Part shown: in pieces, positions 42,920 through 55,729 of the stretch
How positions within the stretch are numbered: position 1 is the first letter of the stretch
How the letters are laid out: every line of letters starts with the position of its first letter
Assembly: GCA_037179335.1 (NCBI GenBank)
Contig: JAKZHN010000001.1
Location: 744,001 to 808,000, forward strand
DNA: 64,000 bases
Source: Cyclaneusma minus
Lineage: Eukaryota; Ascomycota; Leotiomycetes; Marthamycetales; Marthamycetaceae
Direction: 5' to 3'
Translations under genes and position numbers: made by a program
Notes under the pieces: generated by a model
Databases searched by the model: none
What the model saw: only the letters and a program-made list of their open reading frames with translations
Told to the model about the DNA's origin: nothing

Positions 42920-43999
42920 ATGCCTGTCGTACGATGTTCAAATTGTGTGCGATGGCACCGCGCCTGTGACCGAGCGCTGCCATGCTCTCAATGTATCGGG
43001 CGCAACATCGAAAGCACCTGTTCTTACTCCGAGCAACAAACCGAGTGCGCCCGGCAGCTGAACATGAACTATCCGCACGCCTTACGGGCGAACAGTTCCG
43101 CGGCAATGGCCTCCAGCTCGAGTCAAAGCAACTCCCACCCTGCGCAAAACAACGGAAGTCAAAACACGCAGAACATCCCGTCCTCCCTCGCAATGCCTCC
43201 CCGCACTCGAGCTGGCCGGAGCGTCCCGCCCCCGAGGATCAACCACACCCTCCCTCTGCCTTTCGACGCCACTCGCGGCAAGATCTTCCTCCTCGTCAAC
43301 CCCTCTTTCCGCGGACTCCACTGTCCCATCTTCAGAGGCCCCTTTCTAGGTTTCGAACAACTCTACATCATGACGACCGTCTCGCCGCTCCCCGGCGCGC
43401 CACCCCACCCCCACATCACCCTCACTCCCGCCGCAATCAACGACCCTGTGACCCAATTTCATTGGAAGGAGGATCCCAAACTCATAGTGCCCCAGTACTA
43501 CGATTGGTTCAATCTCGAAACCCCCGGATACAGAACCAATATCCACAGACCAGCAGGCGCGCCCGCACCAGACAACAGAGGCTTTGCTGCCGCCTTGAGC
43601 GCCCCACTAGGAAGCGTCTTCATCGCCAACTCCCTCGCTGTAGGTGTCCACAGGGCAGCTATGGCGCTTACCACCCAGATGTACGACATCATTCGCGAAG
43701 AAGATGGCAAGCTCGTCGTCACTGTCGAGCTTAAACCCGTCACCGGTCCGACAACTCTCCTGTTCGACGTCAAATTCATGAGAAGCTCGGAGAGCGCAGT
43801 CGAATTCGAGGAAGTGAAGCTGAGATTGGTGATGGATGGAGAAAGTATGGTGGCTGATGAGGCCTGGGGTAGCGATGAGCAACGGGACATTGTGAGGCAG
43901 GCTGTGGAGGAGATTGGGGGCATGGCGGCTCAAGATGTGATTCTCCATTGGGCACGGCCAGGGGTGCTGAACAATCATCAAATTGATGCGCGTAGATAG
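42920..43999 (+). CDS. F11: complete zinc-cluster family protein
   Basis: One open frame of 359 residues. Cys6, 9, 16, 22, 25 and 34 have the family spacing, with RWHRACDRALPCSQC in the core (Trp replaces the usual Gly). The linker is short and rich in Ser, Asn and Gln. The C-terminal domain starts near residue 115: GKIFLLVNPSFRGLHCPIF, FEQLYIMTT, NDPVTQFHWKEDP, DNRGFAAALSAPLGSVFIAN, SLAVGVHRAAMALTTQ, GKLVVTVELKP, TTLLFDVKF, and a tail GGMAAQDVILHWAR. It is the last copy of the array and shares the leader intron with its neighbours. A DNA-binding nuclear protein is the natural reading of the cluster; the role of the domain is unknown. Confidence 0.85.
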   Translation: MPVVRCSNCVRWHRACDRALPCSQCIGRNIESTCSYSEQQTECARQLNMNYPHALRANSSAAMASSSSQSNSHPAQNNGSQNTQNIPSSLAMPPRTRAGRSVPPPRINHTLPLPFDATRGKIFLLVNPSFRGLHCPIFRGPFLGFEQLYIMTTVSPLPGAPPHPHITLTPAAINDPVTQFHWKEDPKLIVPQYYDWFNLETPGYRTNIHRPAGAPAPDNRGFAAALSAPLGSVFIANSLAVGVHRAAMALTTQMYDIIREEDGKLVVTVELKPVTGPTTLLFDVKFMRSSESAVEFEEVKLRLVMDGESMVADEAWGSDEQRDIVRQAVEEIGGMAAQDVILHWARPGVLNNHQIDARR

Positions 44000-45266
44000 G
44001 TACTCGGCGGCGAAATCTCTGGGGGTGACGGCTCCGAGTCGCGACCATGATTCCGACGTCAACCAAAGAACCAAGACCTTCACCAAGAATACGAGATAGC
44101 AATCCCGTTGACTCATCAGTCTTCCTATTCAGAATCAACAGCCTGTCCAAAGCAGCTTCGACCCCGACTTGACCAATCTTGCCAGTCACACCTCTGCTCC
44201 ACTTTCAAAATCGACAGGAGATCCCCGCTCCCCTCAGCTTCCAAATGGACCTTTCGGCGTTCACCAAGGACATACGTCCAAGCAGGGGCCTTCGGGGTAA
44301 TCTTAGAGCCGTGTCAGACTACTCTACCTAGCCACAGACCACTTCAAATTCAAAGACAGAATTTCTCAACCAAACCCTGCTGAGTCGTGTGATATGTGTG
44401 TCAACCAATTCCTCATCCTCGAAGGCCAACGTGAAAACAGAACCCCTCGTCTCGCCAACCCACAAACCCACACATCTCCTCGCCCTTTCACCATCCCGCA
44501 CATCCCAAATGCAGACCCCCGGCTTACCCTCACCCCCGCCCTCTCACTCTCCTCCTTTTCACCACGAAAACAAATTTAGACACCTGAGGTAAAAGAAAGC
44601 TCCAGACAAATCCATGATACCTTTATCACATATCCTCCTCCGTCCCCTCGCCCGTTTGAGCCTCTTTCCCTCGGATGTAAAGAAGCAATGATTTCTCCCA
44701 AATCCCAATTTCAAAACAAGACTCATATCCTCCCCCTCCACTACATTCCTTTCGCCCAACTCAACTCGCAATCCCGCACCCCTACCTTCTCCCCCACCTT
44801 AGACATGTCATTGTAGGTACGATCATGTAGTGACCTCGTTTGAGGCGACTGCGGGTTGTATACGAAATCACCGCGACACAAATTCATGACTGTCTTGAAA
44901 TTCACGTAACACCAGTCAATCTTGCAGGAGGACTGAGTTCGGTTACCCTTCGTTGTAATTTCTTTCCTTCTTTCTTTCGAGGGGGCTCTTTCATCGTCAG
45001 CAAGACCTAGAGCACCAGCAACGCCAATCTAAACAAAGTCCCTTTGCACCATCACGTAGCCTTCCAGAGGCCATATCCTACCAATCAGCCCGACAGAGAA
45101 AGATAAGAAAACCCATAACAACCGACCCGAAAAGGAACTAGGTATCCTGTAATCCCGACTATCCAAAAAGAAGACACACCAGATCAGTCCAGCTTTCCAG
45201 AACCACTCATCCATCGCTTCCGAACAACGATTCAACACACTAAACCAACACCGTAACACGCCCGCA
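44000..45266. other. Intergenic between F11 and the ammonia-lyase
   Basis: 1.27 kb between convergent genes, pyrimidine-rich on the plus strand near 44400-44800. No supported gene. Confidence 0.4.
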
Positions 45267-47773
45267 TCACATCCCAGCCTCCCCTCCACAACCACAACCC
45301 CCCTCCTCTCCCCTCTCCTCCCCCCTCCCCACCCCCTCCAAACACTCCATAACCACCCCCGCCACCCGTCCCTGCCTCAACGCTCTATAAATAACACTAA
45401 CCCTCCCCCCCGTCGTCCGATGCCCCGCATCCCTCCACTCCTCCCTCACCACACTCCCCACCTCATGCTTCACCGGATGATCCCTAATGCCCCTATGAAA
45501 CGGCACATTCAGCTCTTTCCTCACAAACCCATACATCTTCTTCGACGCCCTTCCCAGCCACTTTGTCGCATCCGGATGCTCCATATATTCCTCTCTATTA
45601 GTAACAAAAATTTCTCTAGATGTGTGGGATATGCGGGTTGTCCAGGTTTGCAAAAGCTGCAAAGGGATGGCGGAATCGGGAAGATGGTGTCGGGGCGTGG
45701 TGCTGAGGAAATCTATCAAGATGCTAGAAGCCTGTTTTCCTACAACGAGGAAACGTTCCTGTGAGTCTTTGGTGCGTGTGGAAGTTAGTGCTTGCATAAG
45801 CACAGTCCAAATCTCCGCATGCAGCTCTTCTATCGACGCAGCAAAAGGAAACAACTCGGCCGTGATCGCTTCAACAGCAGGTTTCAATTTTTGCAAAAAC
45901 AGTAAATGCATAGCGCGTAGATCGAGTGCTTGGCAAAGCACATACAAGTGTGCAGAGCACATGAGCGAGAGCACATCAATGGCAGTGTGTGTGTAGCGTG
46001 CAGACACAAGCGCCATGCTGTTGATACCCTGGTTTTGCATCTCGGCGGGCATGACGTGGTTGCTAACCGGTGCAGCAAGAAAGGCAAGTTCGGACATGTA
46101 GGCGGCCATGTTGATGTCGATGCCTTTCATGGTATATGAGGTACTGGGCTCGTCGGCGGCGAGATTCGGTGGTAGGCCGTTGTTGAGACTCGTATCGAGG
46201 AGTTCGGAGCTTTGGGCGAAGAGCATGCGGCCGATCATCTGGAGAGCTAGACGGGTTTTTTCGGTGGCGGAGGTGCAGGAGACGGCTTGGAAGTTGCCGC
46301 CGTGGTGGGTTTTGCTGCGACGGACGTCGATGAGTGGGTTGTCGGTGGTGGAGTTGAGTTCGACGGTTAGTTGTTTGTGAGCCAGGGAGAGGTCTTCGAG
46401 TTGGGGGCCGATCCATTGGCTTGATGTGCGGAGTCCGTAGCGGTCTTGTCGGAGATGGCCTTCTTTCGGATCTTCGTGGCCTGCTAACTTTGAGCCACCT
46501 AGGAATGATAGGATGTTATGGGCTGCCTCGGTCTGTCCCTCATGAGGCCTCACTTGTGCGATAAAGGGGTCGAAACTGGATGCATCTCCCAACATAGCCT
46601 CAACGCCCATAGCGGTTAGGACTTGAGAGAGTACCGCAAGTTGGTCGGCTTCGTGCAGTGCTAAAGTCGCCACACCAGCGGAAACAGCGGTGCCATTCAA
46701 CAACCCAAGTCCTTCTTTGGCGGCAAAGACCACAGGTTCTAGGCCGAGTTGTGCCATCGCTTTGTCAGCTGGTATCAAGACTCTGGCGGTCGGCTCACCG
46801 GCCCACACCATGATATCGGGGTTGCCCTCCAAAGCTCCAGCGATATAGGATAAGGGACTCAGATCACCTGATGCCGATATGCTGCCTCTCAACGGCACTA
46901 ATGGGATGTAGTTGTTATCCAGGAGGGCGAGAAGTTTTTGTATGACTTCTAAGCGAACGCCCGAGTGTCCTCGAACAATGGAGTTGGCACGAATGAGCAT
47001 TGCACTTCGGACCCAGGATTCTGGCATGGAAAGGGTGCTCATCATATCGGTATTGGGCAATGCTTTGTCGTAGAACTTGCCATCGGATTTCTGGTCCTTG
47101 GCCTGGACAGGAAGTATCCCACTTTGTTGCATTTGCAACAGGGCAAGCTGGAGAGTCTCCAATGATCTCGTTCGGGTATCTGCGCTACCACCAAAACCCG
47201 TGGTTATACCTATGATCATGTGTTTTAGTCTGCTTATTCTTTACAGGGACATCCGGCGATAACTCACCATAAATTGACTTGCCAAGGTTGAGCTCATCGT
47301 GCAGGAACTTTACACTTTCGTTCATACTCTCGATGACGTCTTCCTCCTCGCTGACCTTAACGGAAGCACCATAGCTGTTGTTAAGTCCACGGTCAGTAAT
47401 CGAGTAAGGCATGAATCAAGGGAAGGATCATAGCTGCCTGTTCTTACCGAGCGACTGCTACTACACGCGAAATATCCAAAGTCTTGCCGTCAACCGATAT
47501 AGCGTTGCTACCTTCCACGATATCAAGTAGACCCCTCCATCTTGAAAGCACGGTCACACCATGGCCTCGGCTCTCGCTGGTAGATAAATCGTAGCTTGAC
47601 GGCGGCGAAGAAGAAGACCTGATGGATTGTGCCCCTGAGTGGGTTGCAGGGGTGGCGGGATGGGATTGAGGAATTGGCAGAGTCGTCACGATCGAGTCGG
47701 CCATTTTGATATCGTGGTCTTCTACGAGGTCGTTGCGAGGAGTCCAACTTCCATGAGTTGGAGCATCAGCCAT
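45267..47773 (-). CDS. Phenylalanine ammonia-lyase (aromatic amino acid lyase family)
   Basis: Exons 47773-47448, 47374-47268 and 47209-45267 give 791 residues; the introns are 73 and 58 nt. The MIO prosthetic group triad is Ala257-Ser258-Gly259 in GSISASGDLSPLSYIAGAL, and the catalytic Tyr144 lies in YGITTGFGGSADTRT. Further family blocks are GLLNGTAVSAG, LTVELNSTTDNPLID, GGNFQAVSC, NHVMPAEMQNQGINSMAL and, near the end, GGRVSVIYRALRQGR. The enzyme removes ammonia from L-Phe (or L-Tyr) to give trans-cinnamate (or coumarate). The fungal-type length and N-terminal extension (Ser/Pro-rich first 75 residues) support PAL rather than histidine ammonia-lyase; the exact substrate is not settled by sequence. 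The last 23 residues are a Gly/Glu-rich tail unlike the family and may reflect a missed intron. Confidence 0.92.
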
Positions 47774-50700
47774 GAGGTAAGGTTAAAGTGAGATAGATGG
47801 TGAGACGGTGGCAGGGTTTGTCGAGGACTGAGTCGCACGTGAAATTAGGCGACGGTTAAGAGACGGGAAGTAAGAACGAAGGAGTCACAAACAGAGGAAG
47901 CAGAGTCAATTCTTTCTATGCAGTCAGAGAAGGACGAAGCTGCGAAGAGGACACCAAATGGAGATCGAGATCGATATAGAAGGATTTGTTTGCATTGCTC
48001 TACCTTGGCGGGAGCCAGGATGTTTGTATTGGCAAGCGGTCGCAAGGGGAAGATTCCTCTTCGCCTTACATGAGCCAGCATCGGGATGCATTCGAATAGT
48101 GCATCTCTGGATCTCAGGCTTGTTGTTCACCGATGCCCAGCCGCCTGGATCATGGCGCAAGGCGAGGCCGAGCTAACTGAGGTAAAACTACCTTTCGCAG
48201 CTGTCGAGGAGTTGACATACGAGACGGCTGGGCGCGGACGCGGACTGCTAGAGACATCTTGTGACGGAAAGTTGACTCTGGAGGGCTGACGTGCAGACCA
48301 GACGGGTTGGAGTGACACGCCGGGTCGTGGTTCAGCTGTTCGCTAGGCCCGGAATTGAATGTTTAGATCCTCGGTTGCTGCTTGCGGTGAGCATGCATGA
48401 TTCGATGGCGGCGAGGATGTGGTGGTGGCAGCGAAGACGGGAGGTCCAGCGCATAGAAGGTTGTCGTCGGTAGTGGTGACGCCATACCGCATACGGAACT
48501 AGCTCCTCCGCCAGTCCGGTCAGCCAGATCGCCGCGCACCTTATCGCGTCTGCTGCCGTGCGCCATCTCCTCCAAAAACCAATCATCACGACTCCACCCC
48601 CTTTTGACGTTGCTAGTCCTCCGATCTTCTCCTTATCTTGCTTTTGGCTTGCGCTGCGCCTTTCAGCCTCGACAAAGCCTCACCCTTTCCACACTAGACG
48701 ACATAACCATGCGCTGGATCACACAATCACACTGGACCACGCAGACCACACACCCTCGAAGCCAGCAGAGTCGGGGATCTCCAGTTCTTTTTTCTTTTCC
48801 TTTTCTTTTGGCATTATTCCACAGACATTCAGGGCAATCTGCAAGCCTCCTTGAGCACCTACATATGCACTCCAACTTCTACGCTACATAAGGCTTCCCT
48901 CGCGAAGAGGACGGAACTAAAATTTACTTCAGAAACCACGCTGCCGTTATTCTATATGCGCCGCTCGGTCCAGACTTCCCTCCACTGAAGCCACGCTCCG
49001 GATCCTACTATGAGCCACGTTCAGCCTCGAATGAGCGGACTAACTGCCTTGATATCCAAATTCTGGTATTACGCTTGGCACTGGTTGAGACTTAGGAGGG
49101 ACGATACGAGTCCAGCAACCTGTTCTTCCTCCACGTTATCCCAAAGTTTCTGCGAATGTCATAGGTACCTTAGTGACATGTTCAGTCCAGCTTTGAGACA
49201 CTGCCTCCGTGCTTCCGTGTGGCATTTTCGCAACACCTCAACGGGCCATAAAGACCAATGGTCATCCTGGTATTCCAACTTCGTTCTTCCCACTGATACA
49301 CAAGGACCGCCGCTTCCCCGCAGTCGCAACACGAGTGTATCGGTATGCTCCCGAAGTCTCGGATGCTTCCAGTTACACATGGTCAAGACGTCCATGGTTT
49401 CCATCTGAATCAAGTCTTTCCAGGCTCCGCAGTCTGCTCTACACCTCTACAGCGGTATAGAAGGCTGTTTTGGGAAGCCGGAAAGCTCCGCGGGTCAAGT
49501 TTAGACCGCTCATTTCCTCCATCTATTTTAACTTTCATACCGCTGTACAGGAGTATCATCAAGAATTCGCAGAGTCGAGCGAGACATTTGAACTCAGAGA
49601 ACCTATTTTCCGCCGCGATCTCAATTCCGAATATCGCACCTCGTGGCTGTCCGTACTCCGCATCCTGTCTCATTTCTCCAAGTTCCAAACCAATCACAAC
49701 ACCGAATCAAACAGCCTGGGATTCGAATCTGCGCCAGGTGGTTACGCGGTCACAGATCTTTGTGACTTCCATGCTTTTTGATACAGCAGGTCCGCAAGGC
49801 AGCATAGAGTTCCCGTCTCTCGGAACCTCTTACTGTCCCAGCGATTTCTGGCGGTAACCTCGGCGAGTCGCTGAAAGGTGCTCACCAAAGCCCCCCATAC
49901 TTACTTCTCAGCTCCGGGTTCCTGACATGGAGGTTTGTCAAGTCTCTTTACTTAAGACGTTGGGTGTCAAGAAATCCTTCTCCCTCGCGTGCAGACTTGC
50001 ATATGCATGCATCGCCGCATGCGTGCATGTAAGGTCGGAGCGAGCTCGTACCTTAATACTACTGCCTCAACCCCAGTCTTACACTCCAATGCCTATGGGC
50101 TAGGCTGCCAAAGTCACTATTCCCAACGGCCCGCAGGCGTCCTACCGTGAAGAAACCGGTAGTCTAGAATACGGCTCGCATCATCGGATGGCAGAAAGCC
50201 GCCTCTGCGGAGACGTTCTGGCGAGTCGTGCAATCGCAGTAAAGACCTCGATGAACCTCCTGCGAAGAAGCTGACAAAACATCAGATACTGACCGATTCT
50301 ACGTTCACCATGCACAGCATGTCCATTGAAGTTCGGCTTAGACACACTCCTTCACTTCTTTCCCGCCCTGTCAATGAATCCATGTCTCTCATTTCACTCA
50401 ACCGCCGTTATATCGATACCTGCCAGCCGTTGGGCCACCATTGCCCCCACGCGGGTGGTATCATTCTCCGTCGCGGCCAATACATATTTCCGACACGGCT
50501 GAAGATAGAAGAACCTGGCTTTCAAGACCTCTAGTGTGCTCAATATTTCGACTGTGCCACAATTCGTTTATCTTGCGAGAAACCCGCTTTTGACGATCCC
50601 TTCGTCTACACTGGCCTCGAATCTTTCCATAAAAACAGTTCCTCTTCTCTTCTCAGCTGCGAGTGGCATGCGTCGATTGTCACACATCCTCCAGAACAAT

Positions 50701-53292
50701 CTTATATTCGAGCTTTCACCTCATGGGCACTATTCTATCAGGATCTTTCCTCCAGGACTTTTTCCGAGTTGCGAGATGGCGACGAATTCGACGATGCTGC
50801 TCAACTCCAGGTTGGAACTTGGAATCATTGCGAACGCAAAACTAAGGAGTTCTTCTAGTCTTACTGCAAACTGTCGCCTTTGGCCGCAATCCTTCCTGGA
50901 CGGACGACAGGCCGTAGATGATGTTTGAACTGCTTACGATATGACTCTGAAAGGTCACCGTCACTGAGTCCCTCGTTGAGACTGATCTGGAGGAATTCAA
51001 ATGACAAGAACAAGGCGACACGGCACTGTAACGCCGCCTCGGAAGAGTAAAGAGCACTTCGAGCTACTCCAGGTGCAGCTATTTGAAGGTCTCGTGGAGG
51101 CCCATAGGATACATATCAGTTGTCGTATTCAACTCCCAAGAGACCGTCTGAGCGTCGGTGTTTCAAGGACCCAACAGCGGGCAATAAGTAGCTGTTCTAT
51201 CGTCATCGACCGTCATACTAAAATACGAAAAGCAATAGTAAGTCTGTTGATATCGACCGTTGACCCGCTGGCCTCCCAAAAAAAGGAACCCGGCCAACGG
51301 TCTTGAGCCGCCTTCTGGCCTCTCAGATGCCACAGACGTCACCTCGCTGTTCCCGGAGGTTAATAGAGCGGCATAACACCGGACGTCGTCCTTGTTCATG
51401 TTGCCAGCTTGACACCGAGCACTCTGTAGCACTGACAACGGTCAACGGCTATTGGATTTCAGACTTCAGACTTGTGCTACTGGATTCCAGCAGGATGGGA
51501 GGAGGCGGTTTTATAGTCAAGTCTCGTTGCTGCCAAGCGTGTAAGTAACTTCCGTGGATGCGTGGTTTCAGAACATCTGACGTGATTGTCGAAAGCCCAA
51601 TTGACGGGCTCAGGAGGCGCCCGAGGTTCTTTATTATTTCTTTCCACGATAATAATGTCCGCGCACTATGTGGCAGAGACATTTATTGCTATCCCAGGTC
51701 TTCACAGTCGTATTAACCCGCCAAAAATACTTGGATGTCTGAGAGGCTGGCACGGTGCAGAGTGCGTACCCAAGGTGCCAAGGAGCGGCGGTGGTGTCTC
51801 CGGCCAAGTAAAGACCATGAGCAGTTGAGACATATGAATTGCAAACATTTTGTTGATGCCCAGAGGGTCCAGAAGGCGTGGCATCGTTCCAAGAGTCTAC
51901 ATAGACGCACAACACACCTCGTTGGCCTCGATACCCCCGCATTCCAAGCTTCCGCTGGGCGGGCTGAAAGCAGGCCACACCAGCACGGCAGCACGGCAGC
52001 GGGACGATGGCGCCTCGCCGCACGCGGTAGCTTGAAGCATGGCTTCGTCTGCAAAATGCACGACGATTTAGTGGTTGTAGGGCTCTGGTTGCCTCTGCTC
52101 TGGAATGATTGCGATCATCTCGGGGCCGCGCGACGAATCATGTTGCAGCCAGCGTTTGGGGAATACCGAAGTAGAGATAGCTTGCAGATAGCTGCACGAT
52201 AGCACTTGTTATCAGCATCATCCATCTGCTGTTCTGGGTTCTCCTACTCCTCTTCTTCTATTCTCCCGTACAAGCTGCCTTTTGAAGCCCCTTCACAGAT
52301 TACATCAACACATTATTTTGTGCCCTGTTTCTGTTTCAGTGCACAGATCCATTTCAATAAGCGGCTCTAATTGCACGGATATTGGCCCAGCTGCTATTCC
52401 TGGCCGACTCGCCTAAAACCCCCAAGCGGCGTCGATCCGCGTTCCCAGGCACGCCTTCATCCAGTGCACGCATCCGTGGGGCGAGTGGCAGACGGCCTCG
52501 TGCGACCCGCATTTAATTAGCTGAGGAAATCCTGCGGCCCAGCGACTGGCCTAGCCGCGTGTCGTGGAACAAGGTCTGGAATAATCTGGAGCGCTGGAGT
52601 GGAACACGCTGAATTATCCAAGAGGGGAGAGAGGAGCGCGGGTGGATAAACACTGGAGTCCAGAGAGCTCCAATTCTGGGGATATCCGACGGGGCCGAGG
52701 AAAGGTGGAACTGAGGAGCATCCGTCGTCCCGCTGCCGTGGGAAATTGGGAAGAGTGGAGGAGTCCGCCGGAGCATCAGGAGCGTCTGCTAAGGAGCCTA
52801 GACGCCTAAAACGAGGGGCCCCAAATTAAGCTTTCGGCCAACGCAAACCCCCCCAACTCTCTCTTCCATCCTCTCTTTCTTGCTTCTCTGCAACCATCAC
52901 GGCCCTTCTAGCCACCACTCTCGTTAATCAAGTCTGTCTTTCAAACTCACATTGGCGCTATACCAATCACAAACAACACTCGCTTTTGCGCAGTAGCCTT
53001 TCGTTCACCATCACCGACACGACCATCGTCCGAATTCGCCGCTGGCCTGCCAAGCTTTAATTCATCACACCCTCGCTCAATCACTTTATGCGACGACCTC
53101 AGCACAGGTTGCTATTCGTTCGAAACTCTCTCAGGGGCGAAGAAGGCCCTGTCGAGACTCTAGGCCGGTTACTTATTCCTCTCCAGGACTGATCAGCATT
53201 GCGAAACTGCTCAAAGGCGTAGATTCTGCGCCTGACGACGATCAACAACCGCCGCCGACACCCACTCCCAGGACTGCGCGCTTGATGCTGCG
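47774..53292. other. Gene-poor region of 5.5 kb
   Basis: Only short overlapping frames in all six phases, the longest 170 and 155 codons (49345-49857 and 51735-52202), without recognisable motifs. The parts at 49.0-49.9 and 50.3-50.9 kb have neighbouring frames that could be pieces of decayed genes, but I cannot name them. The last 500 bp (52830-53290), rich in CT, look like the leader of the TBC gene. No tRNA or array of repeats seen. Confidence 0.4.
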
Positions 53293-55729
53293 ATGATGAC
53301 CTACACTATCGCCGAACATGTGCTGTCGCATCCCAACTCGCCGCCGGACCTCACCCACACGGGTTCCAAGTCCTCCAAATCCTCGTCATTTCACTCGTCT
53401 TATCATGGAGACGACCATACCGACATCGGCAATTTCGAAGACATCGGTCTAGACGATGACACCACAACAGCCGATAACTTCATCGTCAAATCGTCGGCTT
53501 CTCTCCCGGCTTTCCATCCTTCCAATCCCAGCTTCACCCACGACTTCCGCCCCCTCAATCGTTCGAAAAGCAGGCCTGGCAAGACCTCGGCGCCCTCCGC
53601 TGTCAAAAACCGGGAATTGATGCATCCAAGGTCGAGTTCCGCACAACACCAACCCCCATACATGCGAGGACCACCGAAAAGGAGTGTTACGATCGATTAC
53701 TCAATGTCTACAAAAGGGCTGGCTTTGGCACCAGCAGGGCCCCCAAGCTCGATGATGGGCAGGAGAGGCTTTTCCGGCAGTACACTTTCCTTGACTTCCA
53801 TGGGCAATGGACCATCTTCGTCCCTCCGCAGTCGGACTCCTAGTCCTTCGTTTCCTTCGTTTCAGCACCATAGTATGCGCAACAGATCGCCCAATCCTCC
53901 CAGATTGTCCTCTCGACGAAGCAGCTCAAATACCACAGAAGGACGAGAGCGCAAATCGGTGCATGACTTGGAGCGGGAGTGTGACGAGGAGGATGACGAT
54001 GAAGGCGTCCCTGATGAGTGCTTCCTGGAAAATGTACCAATATCACCCCGTCCGCCAATCGAACGACGGAAATCCACGAATGATAGAGTCAGCCCAGAAC
54101 CAGACAGCCGCGAAAGAGCATCGCCAGGGGGCAAGAAGTCGAAAGCGAAAACAGTAGGCAACGGCACGCCCGCCATCCCCGTCGCCCAAGGCTCGCTCCG
54201 CTCTCCCGTTCCCCGCAGTCCCTCATTCCACAACCTCCAAAACGGCGAGAAAATCAGCGTCGGCCAATTCCCCATCCACGACGGCAAGCCCCGCACCAAG
54301 AGCTGGAACGAAGCCCTCTCAGACCTATCCTCCGAAGCCAAGGCCCTCACCGAGAAACTGGAAGAGCACGCTGAGGAGCTCGAGAGCCAGCCGGCTCTGC
54401 ACAGTCCCTACCAGCGACACAGCATGAACACACCCGGCTCGCCACATCCCGACTACTTCGTCAAGCCGCGCGTCAAATCTGCCATCGCCGAGCTGCCTCC
54501 TCTGCGCCGTACAAACATCATGATCGACCCCCTCCCCATCTCCAAAGAAAAAGAAGCCGTGCTCTCACGCACCCGTCCTTCCTGGCTCCCTCCAAAGGAT
54601 CCTGCTGAGGAAAAACGCCATCTGAAAGAATATCAACGCATGATGGAAATGTCGCAGGTTGCTGATAAGAAACGCGAAGAAGCTGTCAAGACTAAGTTGG
54701 TTCATAAAGACGAGACTGTCGATGTGCTATCCCGGATCTGGGAACAACACGTCCTTCCCAACTGGGACGCAGCGACCAAACAGCGCCGTTTCCGCGAAAT
54801 GTGGTGGAAAGGTATTGTGCCGCGGTCAAGGGGCGAAGTGTGGGTACGTGCTGTGGGCAACGATTTATCTCTCACAGAAGCTTCTTATCAGGCTGCTACG
54901 AAGCGTGCCTCTGAGCTGCGCAGAAAACTCGCGAACGCTGAGCAAACTAGTTTGAGCGATGAGGACAGAAAGCTGGCGAACAGCTTTGCGAAGATCGACA
55001 AGGCGGCTGCGGAGACGTTTCCGGAATTGGGGCTTTTTAGGCAGAATGTGGCGCCGGGTGGGGTGGATGGGCCGCTGTTTGAGGGATTGAGGGAGGTGAT
55101 GTATGCTTATTGTGCGTACCGAAGGGATATTGGGTTTATGGAGGGAACGAATGTAAGTTTTTTTTTGCGAATTCCCCCCTATTACCTCGAGAGGATCATC
55201 GGCTAACATGATGTTCTAGACTATCGCAGCACTCTTGCTGCTTAATCTGCCCTCCCCATGCCAAACATTCATCGCCCTCTGCAACATCCTCAACCGCCCC
55301 CTTCCATTGTCGTTTCACACGCACGACGGCGCCGCCAAATCGCGCATCTACGCCCTCACACTCTCCACTCTGCAAACGAAATCTCCGCGTCTGCACCACC
55401 GTTTGCAAACACTGCATCTCGACCCCTCGCAATGGCTCGATCGCCTCTACCGTGGATTATTCACCGATTGTCTGGATCTGGATAAGGCAACGCGTCTCTG
55501 GGATGTGTATGTCTTTGAAGGCGATGCTGTAGTGGTTAGGGGTGCCGTTGCTCTGTTGTGTAGTTTTGAGGGGAAATTGCTTGGGGCGCAGAGTGCGAGG
55601 GAAGTGTTGGAGGTGTTGAAAAAGGGAACCAAAAGGGGTGATCGGAAAGCGAGGGGAGGGTTGGAGTGTGATGAGGATGAGTGGATGCGGAGGGTTAGGG
55701 ATGCGGGGAAGGAGGGGAGGGGTGCTTGA
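53293..55729 (+). CDS. TBC-domain (Rab GAP-like) protein with altered catalytic residues
   Basis: Exons 53293-55152 and 55220-55729, joined by a 67-nt intron, give 789 residues. The first 400 residues are Ser/Pro-rich and probably disordered. From about residue 460 (IWEQHVLPNWDAA, RFREMWWKGIVPRSRGEVWV) the protein matches TBC domains: GPLFEGLREVMYAYCAYRRD, then IGFMEGTNTIAALLLLNL, and LWDVYVFEGDAVVVRGAVAL. TBC proteins speed GTP hydrolysis on Rab GTPases with an Arg finger (IxxDxxR) and a Gln finger (YxQ). Here the first motif reads IDKAAAE (Glu574) and the second FME (Glu617), so neither finger is present. It may bind Rabs without GAP activity or use another mechanism. The intron position, between GTN and TIAALLLL, keeps the domain continuous. 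Confidence 0.88.

Noticed and set aside
42982..43734. Open frame of 250 codons overlapping F11
   Set aside because: It is the +2 shadow of F11, Arg/Pro/His-rich, with no family features, while F11 has a complete cluster and domain.
49729..49745. GATTCGAATC resembling a tRNA T-loop
   Set aside because: The flanking bases do not pair as a T stem and no acceptor or anticodon arm could be found.
51735..52202. Open frame of 155 codons
   Set aside because: No motif, other frames on both strands are equally open here, and composition does not single it out.
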